Origin: Hyphomicrobiales bacterium
GTDB taxonomy: Bacteria; Pseudomonadota; Alphaproteobacteria; Rhizobiales; Beijerinckiaceae
Length of the DNA stretch: 36,762 nt
Assembly: GCA_947455725.1 (NCBI GenBank)
Contig: CANGPL010000024.1
Location: 1-36,762, forward strand
Reading direction: 5' to 3'
Below, piece by piece: positions 7,868 to 17,408 of this stretch. Both the position numbers and the translations under genes were made by a program. Below the pieces are notes generated by a model. It saw only the letters and a list, made by a program, of their open reading frames with translations, did not search any database and was not told the origin of the DNA. How positions within the stretch are numbered: position 1 is the first letter of the stretch; every line of letters begins with the position of its first letter.

Positions 7868-9151
7868 TTAGAGGCTCCAAACCGAGATATGAGCCGGGCG
7901 CGTGGCGCGGGGAAGGGCGCCTTTGACATCCATAACGATCGGATTGCCGGGTTTTAGTAGCTTTTGGACGAGGGACCAGCCTTCTTCCATGTAAGATTTA
8001 TGCGAAACGGCCAAGATGACGGCGTCCGATGGCTTGAGATCGGCGGTCTTGACGAGATCAATGCCGAATTCGTGTTGCACTTCTTCCGCTGAAGCCATCG
8101 GATCATGCGCTTGCACGGTGATGCCGAAATTTTTTAGTTCCGTGATGATATCAACAACTTTGGAGTTACGGATATCGGGCACGTCTTCTTTGAAAGTGAG
8201 GCCCAAAACGGTAACCACGGGATTGGCGCGGCCATCGGCCAGCAAGCGGCGGATACATTCGCGGGCGACGCGTGGGCCAACGGCGTCGTTGGTCCGGCGT
8301 CCGGCCAAAATGACTTCCGGATGGCAACCGGCCTTTTCCGCACGATAGGTCAGATAATAAGGATCAACGCCGATGCAGTGCCCGCCCACAAGGCCGGGGC
8401 GGAAGGGGAGGAAGTTCCATTTCGTGCCGGCGGCGGCAAGGACATCGAGCGTGTTAACGCCAAGCGCTTGGAAGACCTCTGAGAGCTCATTCATGAGCGC
8501 GATGTTGAGGTCGCGCTGGGTATTTTCGATCACTTTGGCGGCTTCCGCCACCTTGATCGAGGGGGCTTTGTGGATGCCGGCCTTGACCACCGAGCCATAG
8601 ACGGCGGCTACGATTTCAAGCGTTTCCGGCGTCTGGCCGGAGACAACTTTGGTAATGGTTTCAAAGCGATGGACGTGATCGCCCGGATTAATGCGCTCTG
8701 GCGAATAGCCGACGGTGAAGTCCGTGCCCGCCTTCAATCCCGAGACGCGCTCGAGTACCGGAACGCAATCTTCTTCCGTGGCACCCGGATAGACGGTTGA
8801 TTCATAAACGACGATATCGCCCTTTTTAAGCACATTGCCGACCGTTTCGGAGGCTTTGAGCAGCGCGGTGAGATCTGGGCGGCGGGCTTCATCAATGGGG
8901 GTAGGGACCGTCACGATAAAGAAATCTGCGGTTTTGAGCGTGGCGCGGTCATGCGTGAAGGTCAGTGTTGGCGCCTTCAGGCGGTCGCTTTCGACTTCCA
9001 AGGTCCGGTCATGGCCGTCTTTCAACTCGGCGATACGGCGTTGGTCGATGTCGAAACCGATGACGGTTTCGCCTGCCGCTGCAAAGGAAACGGCAACGGG
9101 AAGGCCAACATAACCAAGCCCGATGACGGCGATTTTTCTCGAATGAGCCAC
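7868..9151 (-). CDS. wbpA: UDP-N-acetylglucosamine 6-dehydrogenase (WbpA/TviB type)
   Basis: NAD-dependent four-electron oxidation of the C6 of a UDP-N-acetylhexosamine to the uronic acid. The 427-residue protein has the UDP-glucose/GDP-mannose dehydrogenase domain order: NAD-binding GLGYVG (11-16), VPTPID (81-86), YESTVYPGAT, GYSPERINPGD (148-157), AEAAKVIENT with the conserved lysine at about 205, the catalytic cysteine in GGHCIGVDPYY (C258), and a C-terminal LGLTFKEDVPDIRNSK segment. The SPERINPGD and GGHCIGVDPYYLT wording is that of the WbpA/TviB/WbpO subgroup rather than Ugd. Start is GTG at 9151 with GGAG upstream. It would supply the first step to the wbpB/E/D-like genes encoded on the other strand. 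A UDP-GalNAc substrate cannot be excluded from sequence. Confidence 0.85.
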   Translation of the reverse strand: MAHSRKIAVIGLGYVGLPVAVSFAAAGETVIGFDIDQRRIAELKDGHDRTLEVESDRLKAPTLTFTHDRATLKTADFFIVTVPTPIDEARRPDLTALLKASETVGNVLKKGDIVVYESTVYPGATEEDCVPVLERVSGLKAGTDFTVGYSPERINPGDHVHRFETITKVVSGQTPETLEIVAAVYGSVVKAGIHKAPSIKVAEAAKVIENTQRDLNIALMNELSEVFQALGVNTLDVLAAAGTKWNFLPFRPGLVGGHCIGVDPYYLTYRAEKAGCHPEVILAGRRTNDAVGPRVARECIRRLLADGRANPVVTVLGLTFKEDVPDIRNSKVVDIITELKNFGITVQAHDPMASAEEVQHEFGIDLVKTADLKPSDAVILAVSHKSYMEEGWSLVQKLLKPGNPIVMDVKGALPRATRPAHISVWSL

Positions 9152-9185
9152 TTATAAAGTCTCCATTTCACATTCAACACGCCGT

Positions 9186-10337
9186 CTAGACGGCAACTCG
9201 CAGATCAGCAATCCTCATTTCGGCCATATCCCGATAGATTGCGGCAATTTCGGTACCGATTGAGGTGGAAGAGAAGATTTTTTCGACGCGGCGGCGTCCG
9301 GCGGCACCCAATCGGGCGCGCAAGCCGGGGTCAAGGGCGAGGGTTTCAATCGCGCGGGCCAAGGCTTTGGCGTCATCAACCGGCACCAATAGCCCCGTTT
9401 CGCCGTCTATTGCGACATCGCGGCAGCCCGGTACATCGGTGGCAACCAGCGGGCGGCCACAGCTTGCGGCCTCTAACAGCGCTTTGGGCAGACCCTCGCG
9501 CCGTGATGGCAGAACGGCGATGTGGCAACGCGCCCAGAGGCCAATAATATCATCGACATGGCCGAGCCATTCGACGCCCGGCTGGCGGGCAAAATTTTCG
9601 AGCTCTTCGATTTTAATCGCCGAGCGGTTGGTGGGATCATAATCACCGGCCAATAAAAGCCGCGTATTTAGCCCGTTACGGTGCAAAATGGCCTGCGCTT
9701 CGACGAGCGGGCGGATGCCCTTATCTTCTAACATGCGGGCCGCGACGCCGATGGTGATGGGGCCTTCAGGCTCGGCAAGCGGGCGCAACTGATCGGTATC
9801 GACGCCTGAGCCCGGAACGAGTTTAATGGCGGATTGTGGCACGCCGATGGAGGCGACGGCCGCCCAATCATCGGCATTTTGGACGATGGTGAGCGATTTA
9901 TCGCGGGCCAAAAGCGTGCGTAGCGCCAAAATAAGGCCGGTTTTGAGGATTTTTCCTTTAAGATCGCGCCCGATAAAGCCCGAGCCCAAGCCTGCAATCG
10001 TATTGACCGTGGGGAGCGACAGGCCTGTGGCCGCCAATTGTCCGAAAATCACGGGAACCAGCGCAATATGATGCACAAGATCGGGTTTGAGCGCGACATA
10101 GAGGCGGCGAATGGCCCAGATGTCCTTTATGATATTGAAAGGTGAGCGCTTGAGCTTTTCCCAAGGCAGATCATGGACGGTGAAGCCCTCGGCTTTGATC
10201 GCCGCGCCAAAATTTTTAACCCGCGTGCCGACATGGACATCAAAACCCTGCGCCGCCGCCGCCCGCGCCATCGGCAAGCGATGGGAGATGAAATAGCGGT
10301 CGTCAGTGACTAAAAAGAGCAGGCGGGGTGCGGACAT
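9186..10337 (-). CDS. Glycosyltransferase family 4
   Basis: Probably transfers a sugar from a nucleotide donor onto a lipid-linked acceptor at the cytoplasmic face. The 383-residue GT-B protein begins RLLFLVTDDRYFISHRLPMA, a start typical of the family-4 acceptor domain. The C-terminal donor domain includes a GVAARMLEDKGI strand and the E-x7-E element in SRREGLPKALLEAASCG, followed by RPLVATDVPGCRD. An in-frame ATG at 10466 exists, but the extra 43 residues run through a strong palindrome and show no homology-like pattern, so the ATG at 10337 is preferred although its ribosome-binding site is weak. Its stop is 34 bases before wbpA on the same strand, so they are likely cotranscribed. The product linkage is unknown; PglA-like N-acetylgalactosaminyltransferases are the nearest functional group I can suggest. 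Confidence 0.8.
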   Translation of the reverse strand: MSAPRLLFLVTDDRYFISHRLPMARAAAAQGFDVHVGTRVKNFGAAIKAEGFTVHDLPWEKLKRSPFNIIKDIWAIRRLYVALKPDLVHHIALVPVIFGQLAATGLSLPTVNTIAGLGSGFIGRDLKGKILKTGLILALRTLLARDKSLTIVQNADDWAAVASIGVPQSAIKLVPGSGVDTDQLRPLAEPEGPITIGVAARMLEDKGIRPLVEAQAILHRNGLNTRLLLAGDYDPTNRSAIKIEELENFARQPGVEWLGHVDDIIGLWARCHIAVLPSRREGLPKALLEAASCGRPLVATDVPGCRDVAIDGETGLLVPVDDAKALARAIETLALDPGLRARLGAAGRRRVEKIFSSTSIGTEIAAIYRDMAEMRIADLRVAV

Positions 10338-11613
<1,276 letters not shown>

Positions 11614-11616
11614 TTT

Positions 11617-12210
11617 ATGAGTGAAATGAGGGAAGATCCGCGCTTTCCCGGCGTGCTTATCCATATATCGAGCTATGTCGATGATGGAGCGGTGATCGGT
11701 CGCGGCACCAAGATTTGGCATTTTTGTCACATCCTCAAAGGGACGGTGATCGGCGAGAATTGCTCGATTGGGCAAAACGCGATGATCGGACCGAAAGTCA
11801 CCATCGGCAATGGCTGCAAGATCCAGAACAATGTCTCGCTCTATGAAGGCGTTGAACTGGGCGATGACGTATTTTGTGGACCTTCTTGCGTGTTTACCAA
11901 TGTGACGAACCCGCGCGCGAATGTGAGCCGCAAATCCGAATTCAAGACAACGCCGGTTGGACGCGGTGCGACCATTGGCGCCAATGCAACGATCGTATGC
12001 GGCCATGCGCTCGGCGATTATTGCCTGATTGGTGCAGGCGCCGTTGTCACAAAAAATGTACCCGATTATGCGCTGATGGTGGGTAACCCCGCGCGCCGCA
12101 TGGGGTGGATGAGTCGCTCTGGCGAGCGGCTTGGAGCCGATTTGAGATGCCCGACAACGGGTGAAGCCTATCAACTTAAAGCTGACAACCAGCTTGTGCT
12201 GGCCGACTAG
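11617..12210 (+). CDS. wbpD: UDP-2-acetamido-3-amino-2,3-dideoxy-glucuronate N-acetyltransferase (WbpD/WlbB)
   Basis: Acetyl-CoA-dependent N-acetyltransferase for the 3-amino group of the uronic acid intermediate, giving UDP-GlcNAc3NAcA. The 197-residue protein is a left-handed beta-helix built of hexapeptide repeats ([53 protein letters not shown]). The [27 protein letters not shown] turn and [18 protein letters not shown] end closely fit the WbpD/WlbB pattern. It sits 3 bases after wbpB. No other sugar N-acetyltransferase of this type is in the locus. The enzyme is cytoplasmic and normally trimeric. Confidence 0.88.
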   Translation: MSEMREDPRFPGVLIHISSYVDDGAVIGRGTKIWHFCHILKGTVIGENCSIGQNAMIGPKVTIGNGCKIQNNVSLYEGVELGDDVFCGPSCVFTNVTNPRANVSRKSEFKTTPVGRGATIGANATIVCGHALGDYCLIGAGAVVTKNVPDYALMVGNPARRMGWMSRSGERLGADLRCPTTGEAYQLKADNQLVLAD

Positions 12211-12221
12211 GAGCAAGACTC

Positions 12222-13217
12222 GTGGATATTAAAGGTAAGAAATTCGTAGTGATTGGTGGCGCGGGTCTGATTGGTTCGCATGCGGTTGATCAGTTGGTGC
12301 AGCAGGACGTTGGCGAGATCGTTATTTATGACAATTTCGTGCGCGGCACGATGGAGAATTTGAGCGGCGCGTTAAAAGATCCGCGCGTGAAAATTTTCGA
12401 AGCCGGTGGCGATATTACCCATACCGATATTTTGGATGCAGCATTGAAAGGCGCGGATGGCGTGTTTCAATTTGCAGCCCTTTGGTTGCTGCAATGCCAT
12501 GAATACCCACGCACTGCCTTTGACGTGAATGTGAAGGGCATGTTCAACGTGCTTGATAGTTGCGTGCGCAATGGCGTGAAGCGTTTGGTGTGGTCTTCTT
12601 CTGCTTCCGTTTATGGCGATGCGGTGGAAGAGCCGATGACGGAAGACCATCCGTTCAACAATAAGAATTTTTATGGCGCGACAAAAATTTGCGGCGAAGC
12701 GATGGCCCGCGCCTATCACTTCCGCTACGGCCTCGATTATGTCGGCTTACGCTATATGAATGTGTATGGACCGCGCCAAGATTATCGCGGCGCATATATC
12801 GCCGTGATCATGAAAATGCTCGATGCGATTGATCGCGGTGAAGGCCCAACGATTATGGGCGATGGCTCGGAAGCGTTTGACTTTGTGGCCGTTGAAGATT
12901 GCGCACGCGCTAACCTTTGCGCCATGGGTGCAACGGCGACCGATCGTTTCTACAATGTCGGTACCGGCAAGCGCACATCGCTTAAGGAAGTGGCCGAGAT
13001 GTTGTTGAACCTCACGGGCTGCAACCAGCCGATTAATTACGCCCCTCGTTCGGCTGCGACACTTGTGCGTAACCGCGTTGGCTCGCCGGTTCGTGCATCG
13101 AAGGAAATCGGCTTTACGGCAAATATTGATCTCGAAGAGGGCTTACGCCGCCTGATCACGTGGCGCGAAGGCCACAAGAGTGAAGTTGCTGCGCGCCGCG
13201 CCAAGTCTGCTGAATAA
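12222..13217 (+). CDS. NAD-dependent nucleotide-sugar epimerase/dehydratase
   Basis: Extended short-chain dehydrogenase of 331 residues. The NAD-binding GGAGLIGS loop is at residues 12-19, and the catalytic set is in WSSSASVYGD (about 124-132) and YGATK (Y151, K155). YMNVYGPRQDY and EAFDFVAVEDCARA are characteristic of UDP-hexose 4-epimerases and 4,6-dehydratase relatives. Start is GTG behind GGAG. The gene directly precedes a DegT-type aminotransferase, so its product may be the substrate for amination, or it may simply be a UDP-hexose 4-epimerase. The exact reaction cannot be fixed: the LWLLQCHEYPRTAFDVNVKG segment is unlike classical GalE (LAAVGESV). The last 13 coding bases are repeated just downstream. 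Confidence 0.75.
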   Translation: MDIKGKKFVVIGGAGLIGSHAVDQLVQQDVGEIVIYDNFVRGTMENLSGALKDPRVKIFEAGGDITHTDILDAALKGADGVFQFAALWLLQCHEYPRTAFDVNVKGMFNVLDSCVRNGVKRLVWSSSASVYGDAVEEPMTEDHPFNNKNFYGATKICGEAMARAYHFRYGLDYVGLRYMNVYGPRQDYRGAYIAVIMKMLDAIDRGEGPTIMGDGSEAFDFVAVEDCARANLCAMGATATDRFYNVGTGKRTSLKEVAEMLLNLTGCNQPINYAPRSAATLVRNRVGSPVRASKEIGFTANIDLEEGLRRLITWREGHKSEVAARRAKSAE

Positions 13218-13234
13218 AAATGTCTGCTGAATAA
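13205..13234 (+). repeat. Short tandem duplication at the end of the epimerase gene
   Basis: The 13 bases GTCTGCTGAATAA, which include the epimerase stop codon, occur at 13205-13217 and again at 13222-13234 (17-base period). The second copy flows into the AAGGA ribosome-binding site of the next gene. It is best explained by a small local duplication. Confidence 0.7.
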
Positions 13235-13248
13235 GGATTGTTTTGAAC

Positions 13249-14409
13249 ATGGCCATGGAAAAGAGAACCGTCCAGATTGCACTGCCATCAATGGGCGAAG
13301 AAGAATGGCAGGCCGTGCGCGGCCCGATTGAATCGGGCTGGTTGACGCAAGGCCCGAAAGTGGCCGAGTTCGAAAAGCAATTCGCAGCGCGGCACAACGT
13401 GGCCCATGCGCTTGCTACAACAAGCTGCACGACCGCGTTGCATCTTGCTTTAGCGGCGATGGATATTGGCCCCGGTGACGAGGTGATTGTGCCTTCGTTT
13501 ACATGGGTCGCAACGGCGAATGCGGTGCTCTATTGCAACGCCGTGCCTGTGCTTTGCGATGTTGATCCACGCACGAATAATATTGATCCTGCTTCCGTTG
13601 CTGAAAAGGTAACGGAGCGCACCAAAGCGGTGATGCCGGTGCATCTCTTCGGCCTCTGCGCCGATATGGATGGCTTGCGTAATGTGCTGCCTAGCCACGT
13701 GAAGATTGTTGAAGATGGGGCTTGCGCCGCAGGTGCATCCTATAAAGGCACGCCAGCGGGTGCGTTGGGTGATGCCGGTTGTTTCTCGTTCCATCCCCGC
13801 AAGTCGATTACGACGGGCGAGGGCGGAATGATGACGACTCCCCATGATGATGTGGCTGCCAAAGCGCAAGTGTTGCGTAACCATGGCGCATCGGTTTCGG
13901 AAGAAATGCGGCATCGCGGCGCGCAGCCTTATTTGCTGCCGGACTTCGACGAATTGGGCTTCAATTACCGCATGACGGATATTCAAGCCGCCATCGGCCT
14001 TGTGCAAATGACAAAGCTTGATCGCTTTATCGACGAACGCGATGTTGCTGCCCGCCGCTATCGCGAAGAGCTGGCTGATATTGAGTGGTTGCGTCAGCCG
14101 GTGGTGCCAAATGATGTACGCCATGCTTGGCAGGCCTATGTGACTTATGTTGACCCCAAGCTCGCACCAATGCCGCGTAACGAGATTATGGCCAAGCTGC
14201 ATGCCATGGGCGTTGCTACGCGTCCGGGCACGCATGCGATCCATATGCTGGGCTATTATCGCGACCGCTACAACATCAAGCCGGAAGACTTCCCCGGTGC
14301 GAAGGATTGCGAAAACAATACGATGGCGATTCCGCTGCATAACCGCATGAGTGAGGATGATTATGCTTACGTCATCGAATGCATTCGCTCGATTGCGAAG
14401 GGTCACTGA
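13249..14409 (+). CDS. DegT/DnrJ/EryC1/StrS-type sugar aminotransferase
   Basis: PLP-dependent transaminase that puts an amino group on a keto nucleotide sugar, usually with glutamate as donor. The 386-residue protein has TSCTTALHLAL near residue 58, VPSFTWVATANA, the PLP-contacting EDGACAAGASYKG, and the Schiff-base lysine in FSFHPRKSITTGEGGM (K185). Its internal-lysine wording (HPRKSITTGEGG) is that of perosamine- and ArnB-like enzymes, unlike the WbpE-type enzyme at 22170. It is therefore likely to act on a 4-keto sugar rather than the 3-keto uronic acid. The ATG at 13249 is chosen; a TTG at 13243 is in frame and lies closer to the AAGGA site, so the start is uncertain by two codons. It is 31 bases after the epimerase and ends two bases before the methyltransferase start. 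Confidence 0.82.
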   Translation: MAMEKRTVQIALPSMGEEEWQAVRGPIESGWLTQGPKVAEFEKQFAARHNVAHALATTSCTTALHLALAAMDIGPGDEVIVPSFTWVATANAVLYCNAVPVLCDVDPRTNNIDPASVAEKVTERTKAVMPVHLFGLCADMDGLRNVLPSHVKIVEDGACAAGASYKGTPAGALGDAGCFSFHPRKSITTGEGGMMTTPHDDVAAKAQVLRNHGASVSEEMRHRGAQPYLLPDFDELGFNYRMTDIQAAIGLVQMTKLDRFIDERDVAARRYREELADIEWLRQPVVPNDVRHAWQAYVTYVDPKLAPMPRNEIMAKLHAMGVATRPGTHAIHMLGYYRDRYNIKPEDFPGAKDCENNTMAIPLHNRMSEDDYAYVIECIRSIAKGH

Positions 14410-14411
14410 TC

Positions 14412-15416
14412 ATGTCGCAACCGCAATGGCTATCTGATCTTTTGGGCGTTCCGGTTCCGGCTGAGGGCGAAACGGTAACCGCGAATGGCCGCCAGATAAC
14501 GACGGTAGCGGGTATTCCGCGCTCGGCGGAATTCGTGTCAGCCGCGCAAGAACAAACGCGCGAAACCTTTGGCTTTAAATGGGCCAAGCGCGATACTTTT
14601 GAAGGCTCGGTGGCTGATCATATGCGCACATGGCTTGTGCAGAAATATGGCGATGTGCCCTTCGCGCCTTGGTTCAAAGAACATGGCGAACATCCGATTA
14701 TTCTAGATGCCGGTTGTGGTGCTGCCCTTTCAGGCATTGCGCTGTTTGGCCCTGTGATGGATCATGTGCATTATCTTGGTGTTGATGTTTCGACTGCGGT
14801 CGATGTGGCGCAACAACGCTTTAAAGAACGGGGCTGGTCAGCCGGTTTTATTCAAGCCGATTTGAACCAAATTCCGGTGCCGGAACGCTCGGTTGATATC
14901 GTATTTTCGGAAGGCGTTCTGCACCACACGGATAATACGTTCAACGCGCTCGCAGCGGTGACCAAGCATGTGAAGATTGGCGGCCGTGTTGTGTTTTACG
15001 TGTACCGCAAAAAAGGTCCGGTGCGCGAATTTACCGATGATTATATTCGCGACAAGCTGCAAGCGATGACGCCTGAAGAGGGTTGGGCAGCGATGGAGCC
15101 GCTCTCCGAATTGGGCCGAATTTTGGGTGAGTTGAATATCGAGATTGACATTAAGCGTCCCGTCGATTTGCTTGAAATTCCAGCTGGTAAAATCAATTTG
15201 CAGCGCTTCTTTTATTGGCATGTGCTGAAAGCGTTTTATCGCCCTGAAATGTCTTTGGATGAAATGAACCATATCAATTTTGATTGGTTCGCACCCAAGA
15301 ATGCCCGCCGTCACACGGTTGAAGAAGTACGCGGCTGGTGCAAGGAATTGGGGCTTACGATTGAGCATGAATTCGCTGAAGAAGCGGGCATTAGCGTGAT
15401 TGCGAGATTGGGTTAA
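14412..15416 (+). CDS. SAM-dependent class I methyltransferase
   Basis: The 334-residue protein has a Rossmann methyltransferase core: motif I ILDAGCG at 97-103, an acidic end of the second strand (YLGVDVS), DIVFSEGVLHHTDN as motif IV with neighbouring residues, and GGRVVFYVYRKKG after it. The N-terminal 60 residues (LLGVPVPAEGETVTANGR ... GIPRSAEF ... ETFGFKW) look like the zinc-ribbon plus linker seen ahead of many sugar or lipid methyltransferases, but every zinc-binding cysteine is missing. The likely role is O-, N- or C-methylation of a sugar in the surface glycan; the acceptor is unknown. It begins two bases after the aminotransferase stop, which suggests that the aminotransferase product could be its substrate. 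Confidence 0.75.
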   Translation: MSQPQWLSDLLGVPVPAEGETVTANGRQITTVAGIPRSAEFVSAAQEQTRETFGFKWAKRDTFEGSVADHMRTWLVQKYGDVPFAPWFKEHGEHPIILDAGCGAALSGIALFGPVMDHVHYLGVDVSTAVDVAQQRFKERGWSAGFIQADLNQIPVPERSVDIVFSEGVLHHTDNTFNALAAVTKHVKIGGRVVFYVYRKKGPVREFTDDYIRDKLQAMTPEEGWAAMEPLSELGRILGELNIEIDIKRPVDLLEIPAGKINLQRFFYWHVLKAFYRPEMSLDEMNHINFDWFAPKNARRHTVEEVRGWCKELGLTIEHEFAEEAGISVIARLG

Positions 15417-15417
15417 T

Positions 15418-15475
15418 CGTCATTCGGCAGTCGTCATTCGGCAATCGACGGCCGACTGCCGAATTCCGACTGACG
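15418..15475. repeat. Intercistronic palindrome with internal direct repeat
   Basis: CGTCATTCGGCA occurs twice in direct orientation (15418-15429 and 15432-15443). ATTCGGCAGTCG (15422-15433) is perfectly complementary to CGACTGCCGAAT (15453-15464), and CGTC (15418) can extend the stem with GACG (15472) past a short bulge. The second direct copy offers an alternative 8-bp stem with the same right arm, so two mutually exclusive hairpins are possible. It lies between the methyltransferase and first asnB gene, with no T-run after it. Confidence 0.65.
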
Positions 15476-15530
15476 AACAAAGCCGCTTCTTTCGACCCAA
15501 AATGAAAAAATTGATGAGAGCTAAACAACA

Positions 15531-17408
15531 ATGTGCGGCATAGCAGGCATCTATCATTTTGACGGTGCGCCCGCGTCTCCTGTGACGCTGAAGGCGATGA
15601 CGGATGCGCTGCATCATCGTGGGCCCGACGGCGAAGGCCAGTTCACCGATGGGCCCGTGGCGCTTGGTCATCGTCGGCTATCGATTATTGATTTGTCGGA
15701 TGCAGCCCATCAGCCCATGCCATCGGCGGACGGTAAGCTCGTGCTCACCTATAATGGTGAAGTGTATAATTTTCAGGAACTGCGCATTGATTTGGAAGCG
15801 AAGGGTCATTCCTTCCGCTCGCGCGGTGATAGTGAAGTTGTGGTTACGGCGTTTCGTGAATGGGGACTAGATGCCGTTACAAAATTCAACGGTATGTTTT
15901 CCATTGCGCTTTGGGACCGTGCTCAGCGCCGCCTGATTTTGGCGCGTGACCGGTTTGGCGTGAAGCCGCTCTATTATTGGTTCGATGGCAAGACATTGCT
16001 GTTCGGTTCCGAGATCAAAGCCTTCATGAAGTTTCCGGGTTTTAAGGCGAAACTCGATCCAACACATCTTGCCGAATATATGACGTTTCAAAACTTCATT
16101 TCGGATAATACTCTGTTTGCCGGCGTGAAGATGTTGCCAGCGGGTTCAACCATTACCATTGAAACGGGAATGAAGAGCCTGCCCGAGCCGGTGCGATACT
16201 GGGATTTTCGCTTTGTTGAAGATGAAACGATCACGGATCGTGCCGAAGCCGAGCGTGAAGTGGATCGCCTCTTTCAGCAGGCGGTGAGCCGTCAATTGAT
16301 CTCGGACGTGCCGATTGGCTCTTATCTCTCAGGCGGTATGGATTCAGGTTCGATTACCGCGATTGCAGCGCAGCAGCGCCCGATGTTGCATACGTTTACC
16401 GTAGGATTTGATATGTCGTCTGCATCAGGCCTTGAAATGGCCTTTGATGAGCGGCGGGCTGCGGAGCGCATGTCCTATAAATTCAATACCGAGCATTATG
16501 AAATGGTGTTGAAGGCCGGTGATATGGAGCGCTGCATGCGCTCGCTCGTCTGGCATTTGGAAGAGCCACGTGTTGGGCAATCCTATCCGAATTATTATGC
16601 CGCGAAACTTGCAAGCCGCTTTGGTAAAGTGGTGCTATCGGGCGCGGGCGGGGATGAGTTATTTGCAGGCTATCCGTGGCGATATTATCGGGCGGCAAGC
16701 GCGCAAAATTTTGATGAGTATGTTGATCGCTATTATGAGAATTGGCAGCGCCTTGTACCTTCCGAATCCTTTGCCAATTTAACGGCACCTTTGGGTTCCG
16801 CCGGACGTAATGCCGATCCGCGTGCGATTTTCCGTAATGTGTTTTCGCATCACGATGCTGAACTTAAAACACCGCAGGATTACATCAACCATTCGCTTTA
16901 TTTTGAAGCGAAGACCTTTATGCATGGTTTGCTGGTGGTGGAAGATAAGCTCTCTATGGCGCAATCGCTTGAAAGCCGTGTGCCGTTTTTGGATAATGAT
17001 CTTGTCGATTATGCGGGGCGCGTTCCAGTCACGATGAAGCTTGCCAATTTGGGCGAGGTGTTGAAGCTTGATGAGAATACGCCGGGCTCAAAAACCGCGA
17101 CTTATTTTGGTAAGACGAATGATGGCAAATTGATCCTCCGTTCGGCGATGTCGAAATATATTCCTGAAGATGTAACACAAGCTTTGAAGCAAGGTTTCTC
17201 AGCACCCGATGCCAGCTGGTTTCGCGGTGAGAGCATTGATTATGTGCGCCGTACCTTGTTAAATCCGAATGCAAAGCTTTGGTCTTATCTTGATCGCACA
17301 ACGGCGCAATCGCTGATCAATGATCACCTCGAAGGCCGCCAGAATCGTCGCCTGTTGATTTGGTCGCTCTTATATCTTGAAGTCTGGCTGGATCTCTTTG
17401 TGGGATGA
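15531..17408 (+). CDS. asnB: Asparagine synthase-like glutamine amidotransferase (first copy)
   Basis: A full two-domain AsnB homologue of 625 residues. The N-terminal glutaminase has the nucleophile Cys2 (MCGIAGIYHF), LHHRGPDGEG, GHRRLSIIDLS and TYNGEVYN. The C-terminal synthetase domain has the ATP-binding SGGMDS loop (267-272) and GAGGDELFAGYPWRYY. In polysaccharide loci, such proteins (for example WbpS and the Bordetella WbmE type) are proposed to amidate the C6 carboxyl of uronic acids rather than make free asparagine. A methyltransferase lies upstream and an acyltransferase overlaps the stop by four bases (ATGA), which supports a role in glycan tailoring. Catalytic positions look intact. 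The gene symbol reflects the family only; the acceptor is inferred. Confidence 0.8.
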   Translation: MCGIAGIYHFDGAPASPVTLKAMTDALHHRGPDGEGQFTDGPVALGHRRLSIIDLSDAAHQPMPSADGKLVLTYNGEVYNFQELRIDLEAKGHSFRSRGDSEVVVTAFREWGLDAVTKFNGMFSIALWDRAQRRLILARDRFGVKPLYYWFDGKTLLFGSEIKAFMKFPGFKAKLDPTHLAEYMTFQNFISDNTLFAGVKMLPAGSTITIETGMKSLPEPVRYWDFRFVEDETITDRAEAEREVDRLFQQAVSRQLISDVPIGSYLSGGMDSGSITAIAAQQRPMLHTFTVGFDMSSASGLEMAFDERRAAERMSYKFNTEHYEMVLKAGDMERCMRSLVWHLEEPRVGQSYPNYYAAKLASRFGKVVLSGAGGDELFAGYPWRYYRAASAQNFDEYVDRYYENWQRLVPSESFANLTAPLGSAGRNADPRAIFRNVFSHHDAELKTPQDYINHSLYFEAKTFMHGLLVVEDKLSMAQSLESRVPFLDNDLVDYAGRVPVTMKLANLGEVLKLDENTPGSKTATYFGKTNDGKLILRSAMSKYIPEDVTQALKQGFSAPDASWFRGESIDYVRRTLLNPNAKLWSYLDRTTAQSLINDHLEGRQNRRLLIWSLLYLEVWLDLFVG

